Below, piece by piece: positions 59,112 through 64,000 of a stretch of 64,000 nucleotides of DNA. The DNA is taken from assembly GCA_963969595.1 (NCBI GenBank), contig OZ018411.1, positions 28,903,445 to 28,967,444 of the forward strand. Reading direction: 5' to 3'. The stretch is from Neckera pumila (Eukaryota; Streptophyta; Bryopsida; Hypnales; Neckeraceae). Under the pieces are notes generated by a model. The model had not been told where the DNA came from. It did no database searches and was given only the letters and a program-made list of their open reading frames with translations. Within the stretch, counting starts at the first letter, position 1; each line of letters starts with the position of its first letter. The translations under genes and the position numbers were made by a program.

Positions 59112-60650
59112 GAAGTCATTTGAAACAAGTTTAGTATGCATGACCCTCTTGCTATGTGCATGGGATCACTGTCAAGTCACATATTGAACCGTTTCAGGGG
59201 TTCGATGTGATCGTGAAGTTTTGAATTTGAAGTGGATCATACCTCTGTATGGGGTTTCCCGTTTGTAGCATACGGCAGTGGAAACATTCTGTCAATCTAG
59301 ATAGTCATTTGTAGAAGACAGAGCAGTGAGATTTTAAGTGGATTCCTGGGTATGGAATTACCATTTATAGCTTAGGATAGTGCAAACGGTCTGTCAATCT
59401 TGTTAGTCAGCGGACGAGGACAGTAGCGTCATGCTTGTACTGACCAAGATGTGGACAGAGATGTAGATAATTGGTTGTGTAAAAAACAGGCTATAGTCTC
59501 TAGACGCTCCGTACGTTCATAGAGTGTTGACGTTTACGGTGTGTCCACGACTTGTGCGAGAAACTGTCACTTTGTCAGGGTAGTTCAGGTAGTGCTTTAG
59601 AGGATTTAAAAAAAAAATCTCTTATGTGGTAAATTTTAAATTGGCAACTCCCACGTTGCCTACGAGTGAAATTCTACTTTTTAGTCTCGTATTTTGGACT
59701 TGGGGATGCTCAGGGTCTTGTAGTTCGGTTATTGTTCCAAGTCTTGAGGTCACTCAAAGCATGTATCTGTATGCAAGATGTGAAAGGGAAGTATCGAAGC
59801 AATGAGGTTGTTTGCACTGCTGAGTAGGGAAATTGTTGCCAAGGATTCTATTATATGCTTGGATGACTAAAGGTTTTGGGTGCACATTTCTCACAGTTGG
59901 TTTACACTTCACTCTGTAACTCTTGAAGACGAGCAAAAAGGTTTTGGTCAATATGGCTAGAGATAAAAAAAAATATAGGCTACTCTAGGTTAGTGGTCTT
60001 ATCTGCTTGTTGTGAGGTTTGGTTTTGGTCAATATGGCAAAAGATTAAAAAAGATATAGGGTACTTTAGCTTAGTCGTCTTATCTTGTTTGTTGTGAGGT
60101 TTTGGTGTATAAGCAGTTTACAAAATGGTCAAATGCTCGTGACTACTCACAAAAAGTTTTGCTATGTAGTCATCAATGCCATTTCAAAATGGTCAAATGC
60201 TCATAAGCACTCACAATTTTTTTTGCCATGTAGGCATTAATGTCATTTCATCTATTGGACATTGTTAAGTTTTTTTTGCATGGCTATCATTACAAAGTGT
60301 TAATTCCTTGAAGGACAACCCTCCAACTTTAGAAAACTGAATTGCTATAGTTATTCACAATATGGTTGTAATGTCTTGTTCTCAACACTTTATAGGACAA
60401 ACATAAAGTAACCCACTTAACCTTGGATCCTTCTTTGGATTTTTGCATGTTTTTGCTTGTATTATTGTATAAATATATAATTCTTGTCAATTTCATCAAT
60501 TTGGTAATAAAGAAAGGTCATCAATCAAAGATTTAAGAATTGCTTTGGATGAATGAAAAGGTATTAGGATGAAACATTTGCTTGAAGTTCTTTTACCATC
60601 ATCAATATGGTTGTTGGATATCTTGGGGGTTAATGACCTTTTTATATAAC
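59112..60650 (+). other. GnTII 3' flank and gene-free stretch
   Basis: The first few hundred bases probably hold the 3' UTR; no unambiguous polyadenylation signal is chosen. Further right are two short tandem duplications. GGTTTTGGTC starts at 59,940 and 60,021 (period 81). CAAAATGGTCAAATGCTC starts at 60,121 and 60,185 (period 64). No gene is recognised. Confidence 0.5.
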
Positions 60651-60664
60651 TTGTATAAAAATGA

Positions 60665-60904
60665 TTGACAAGATATGGGGGTGACAGGTCTATGTTAATG
60701 AAGCCATTTTATAAAAGGCATATCCATCTTCAAGGAAAATTTAGAGAATTTGCTGGAAATGGAGGCTTCAATGATTTGCGAGATCATAAACATTGCTTTG
60801 ATGTTGCTGCCATGTATCGAGTATTAACAAGTAATGCTTTGCAAGACTTTGAAGGTCTATTTGCAAAAATAATTGAACTTCACCTAAAAGTATCTAAAAT
60901 GTAG
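60665..60904 (+). pseudogene. Possible coding fragment of unknown origin
   Basis: A 79-codon open frame reads as ordinary protein with mixed charged and hydrophobic residues (for example KFREFAGNGGFNDL and ALQDFEGLFAKIIELHLK), unlike the Lys/Phe/Ile-rich chance frames nearby. Flanking sequence is AT-rich and stop-dense, so it would be an isolated exon or a fragment carried by a transposon. I do not recognise the family. It could be chance. Confidence 0.2.
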
Positions 60905-61319
60905 TTTGTATTATTGAATTGTCTTAGTTTTTGTTGGATTTTGTTGCCATTTGAAAGAAGATTCTAAAATACTTTTAGCATGCTTATTTAAATAGTGTGC
61001 AAATGAACTATAAATTTTGAAGTGTTGATAATAGGTGCACCAAAAATTTACCTAGGCTCTCAATATTCAAAAACTATGTATTTTAGGCACAATAATATAA
61101 GGGTTACTTTTGCAACCATGTTGCAATTAGGAGTACTTACATTACTAGGATTGTAGATAACATACATTTCTAAACCTAGAGTTTTCATCACTATTGTATC
61201 ACTATCGTGTTCATGTTCCTTCTATAGTATTTCAAAGGGTGATGATTTAAAAATGGTTTTCTTTAAGCCATGGTAAAATCAAGAATATGCTATATATTCA
61301 ACAAAAATTCTTTTTTTGA

Positions 61320-62150
61320 AAGATAGAAAAATTGATTAGCTTCATAAGAATATAATTTTTTCAATTGGTGCCTAGGAACAAAAGTTATGCCCCAAACAAT
61401 TCAAAACTTGGAAGGAGGGGAAAAGGGCAATAAAAAAAAATTTGAATTTTGAATTTGAATTTTGAATTTTTCTTTGTCATAGAGTATATTTTTGTATATT
61501 TGGAAAGATTTGATTCATTCCATTTGAATTTGTTATGAGAAAGTTATGGACAATTTTGTTTTTTCAAGCAATTAGAGCATCTTCTTGAAAAAGTAACTTA
61601 TAGGAATCATTTCTAAATGCAATTTTTACAATTTTCTTAAGAAAAAAATTCTAAATGGTTTAGTTTGCTTGCTAGAACAATCTCACCATTAGAATTAGTG
61701 CATTTAAATTCCATTTTAGAGATATTAATAATTTAGATTTTCCTTCTAGCTTGTATCTACTTCTACTTAACAATTTTTTGAAGTATGAAAATGAAATGTT
61801 TTTGAATTTTTTTTCCCCTAGATTCTCACTTCAATTCTCAACCGTAAAGATTTAAAGCTCAAAATTCTATAGTGCAAATAACTAAAGTTAAGAAGGTTTA
61901 AAGTCAAATAAATCTTGTCCGCAATGTGCTGAAAATTTGTTTTTTTCCACTTTAAACGCAAGTATCTTGCAATATATTTAGTCAAAATTTATGAAATTTT
62001 TCCATACATTCTTATACTAGTTAGGTGTACGGTTCTACAATTAGATGTGCAAAAAAAACAATTTTCAAATTTTCTTACTCTTTGCTTTAAAAATGGCAAT
62101 TTTGAGTGTTTTTTGACAGAAGAAAAGGCCTTGTTCCTTTAGGGATAAAA
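61320..62150. mobile_element. Decayed relative of TTAA element c
   Basis: The interior is in the same orientation as 55,590-56,445 (GAAAAATTGATTAG, AGAAAGTTATGGACAATTTT, TTGAGTGTTTTTTGACA). The right end, GCCTTGTTCCTTTAGGGATAA, is close to the GGTCCTTTAGGGGTTAA terminus. The left terminus is lost. Confidence 0.5.
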
Positions 62151-63858
62151 TGTACATTACTTGTACATGTTGCTTTTTCATAGCCTTCAACAATGTACAG
62201 ATAGTCTACATTTTTGGAGGTGGTCCATTTTAGAGCCCTATCCATTTCAACTTCAAAATTTTATAACTAATTCTACAAATCTCCAAAAAAATATGAAATG
62301 ACGAGTTAGATGTCCATTCCATTTGTCTTTCAAGGAAAATTGAATGAAAATTTTTTCAAGATGTTTCACCTCCCCAAAATTTAGTTCCAAACCTTACAGC
62401 TTGATTGCATGCTTGGACCGGACCAGAGGTGGAGCTCCCAGCACCAAGCTGTGAATTCCAGTCCGGTTCATATCAAGCTTTTGGATGTGGACCAAACCTC
62501 CAAGCAAAATATCCACCTTTTACTCAACCTTTGGAATTTAGTGGCATGTGACAACCATTGAATGAGGCAAGCCACACATGCAAGTCTTGAAATAGGTGAG
62601 ACAATTCTTGAAATTGGAAAAATTCTTTAGATGAATAATAAGTTGGGTTGATGGGATGGAGAGCGGGCTTGCAGACCCTACAAACAAGGACGGTAGAGAA
62701 AAAGAGGGACCGGAGCTCCACTTCCTATAGCGGGCTCAAAATTCTCCCATGCAAACCCCCAGCCCGAGGCCCAAGGTTGGGGTCGGGTCCCTCATGCACA
62801 CAGCCCCTTAGATGGTCCATTTATGGACCTCCTACCTCACAACGAGTAACTTTATAAAAGTCAGTCATTGTTTCAATCAATAATTTGCATGGAAAGTGGC
62901 AAGAATACTAATGACCTAGAACTGAACATTCAACAATTGTGTCAGGACCATGAAAACAGGGAGCACAAAAAAGTGGCACTGCACTGCACGGTCAGAGAAA
63001 GCATGAAAATTGGACAGCTGCAGAGTCAGAATCGACCCCAAGTGTGGCAATAGAGCTTTTCCCTTGAGAAATCTGAAGAGAATGCGAAGGTACCGTCATA
63101 TGAAGTGATCTGAAAATGGAGGGAGACTGCAAATTCAGGATGCTGCTCAGATGAGTAAGTACAAACGATATGATTCTACATTATCTTCAGAACGCCATCA
63201 ATTCAAATAAGATCCAATATTTCTGGTAACATCTCTAATACAACATCCAGTGAGGTAGAGGATACTACAGTCGTTAGGAACTTGATCTGTACTGACCCAT
63301 GTTACCAATACCCACAGCAGCTGACCTGGTTAAATGTCTATGATCACTCATCGTTGAGTGGGGTTGTCTACTGACACAACTAGTGATCCACAATGTGAAA
63401 TTTCATAAGAAATTCATACATAAAGATATATTTTGATCTCAGCAAGATGGCTCTTATAACACAGCTCCATAGATCTCCTGAAAACCACAATCCCAAACAT
63501 GTTTCAATACTTGAAATGAAGCAAATAGTTTTTGAGTTTCAAGCGAACCACGACAAGAGGAGATGAGAAAGAATGTCAAGCGGGAGGGAGCCGCTTGTTT
63601 ATGTACACCCGGCCTGAGAACAATGCTGATGAAAATGGTCAGACGAGAATCAATAATTTATCACTATACCTTAGAATTTCGGAGTCTGTCCACCTACTGA
63701 AATCACTACAAAAATGTTCACCTGAATATCGCCTCTTGTAATACAACCTACACTCAACTCTGCTCCAGGCGGCCATGAGCACAGACGCATCCACAACAAG
63801 CCCCAAACCCCACTCAAGCTCATTCCCTCATAGAGCATATCTCCGATGCTTCCCCATA
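62150..63858. other. Gene-free stretch of higher GC
   Basis: No complete gene is seen. Positions 62,400-62,860 are relatively GC-rich with several short open frames on both strands and no domain. Positions 62,860-63,858 may be the untranslated end of a minus-strand gene entering from the right. Confidence 0.35.
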
Positions 63859-64000
63859 CTACCCCTCTTTGTACAAGCACGTGACAAAAGACCTAAACCA
63901 TGAACCCTCAGTACTAAGCTGTAAAGAAGGCTGTGCCAAGATATCCATCAGTTCCACACGCTCATCATCATTAGCGAGTACACTGTCCTATGCTTGATCC
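63859..64000 (-). CDS. Possible C-terminal coding end of a gene extending off the right edge
   Basis: On the minus strand a frame is open from 63,987 to a TAG at 63,859-63,861 (42 residues) and reads SVLANDDERVELMDILAQ, then PSLQLSTEGSWFRSFVTC. The frame has a stop (TAG) at 63,988-63,990. It therefore works only if an exon begins there after an AG acceptor, and no good pyrimidine tract precedes it. The moderately GC-rich stretch 62,860-63,858 would be its 3' UTR. Unproven. Confidence 0.25.

Noticed and set aside
1..64000. CRISPR array, prokaryotic operons, rRNA genes or organellar DNA
   Set aside because: No regularly spaced short repeats, no closely packed ORFs, and no rRNA or plastid gene sequence recognised. 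Introns and transposons indicate nuclear DNA.

Overview
This is a gene-poor, repeat-rich nuclear segment of a plant genome. The evidence is GT-AG spliceosomal introns, a plant-type Golgi N-glycan transferase (GnTII), a predicted plastid-targeted membrane protein, and dense plant-style DNA transposons (MITEs, Helitrons), a LINE and SINEs. Exons are GC-rich against an AT-rich background. The species cannot be named from the sequence. A non-angiosperm land plant such as a bryophyte is a guess, not a result.

Positions 1 to about 37,060 are a tandem segmental array. Units start near 1, 10,473 and 21,373, and a remnant of a fourth starts near 37,061. Each complete unit ends with a minus-strand, three-exon gene for a 300-residue NmrA-like (atypical SDR) NADP-binding protein, at 7,898-9,927, 18,300-20,315 and 34,184-36,207. 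The window starts at the base matching 10,473, so another copy probably lies just left of it. Because the units are paralogous, an insertion in one can be compared with its empty site in the others. This dates and classifies many elements: PIF/Harbinger-like (3,607-4,143), hAT-like (4,833-5,809), Helitron-like (16,157-16,564) and several TTAA-flanked elements.

From 37 to 43 kb there are no genes, only TTAA elements, a Helitron cluster and a SINE. At 43,398-45,286 (minus) lies a three-exon gene for a 175-residue protein with a probable plastid transit peptide and two membrane segments. From 45.6 to 49.8 kb three TTAA elements stand head to tail sharing single TTAA sites. The middle one is split by a truncated LINE, which is itself split by a Harbinger-like and a hAT-like MITE, and a second copy of that hAT MITE sits in the third element. 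Positions 50-56.5 kb hold direct repeats, another Helitron, a palindromic satellite-like block, a CAAATTG-rich block and a 31-bp-TIR element containing a foldback.

At 57,127-59,111 (plus) is a two-exon GnTII gene (429 residues) with an overlapping upstream ORF. Beyond it are diverged repeats and, at the right edge, a possible C-terminal coding end on the minus strand.

The genes do not form one pathway. The most notable system is the set of at least eight TTAA-targeted (piggyBac-like) non-autonomous elements, together with the NmrA-like tandem array that shows local gene conversion.
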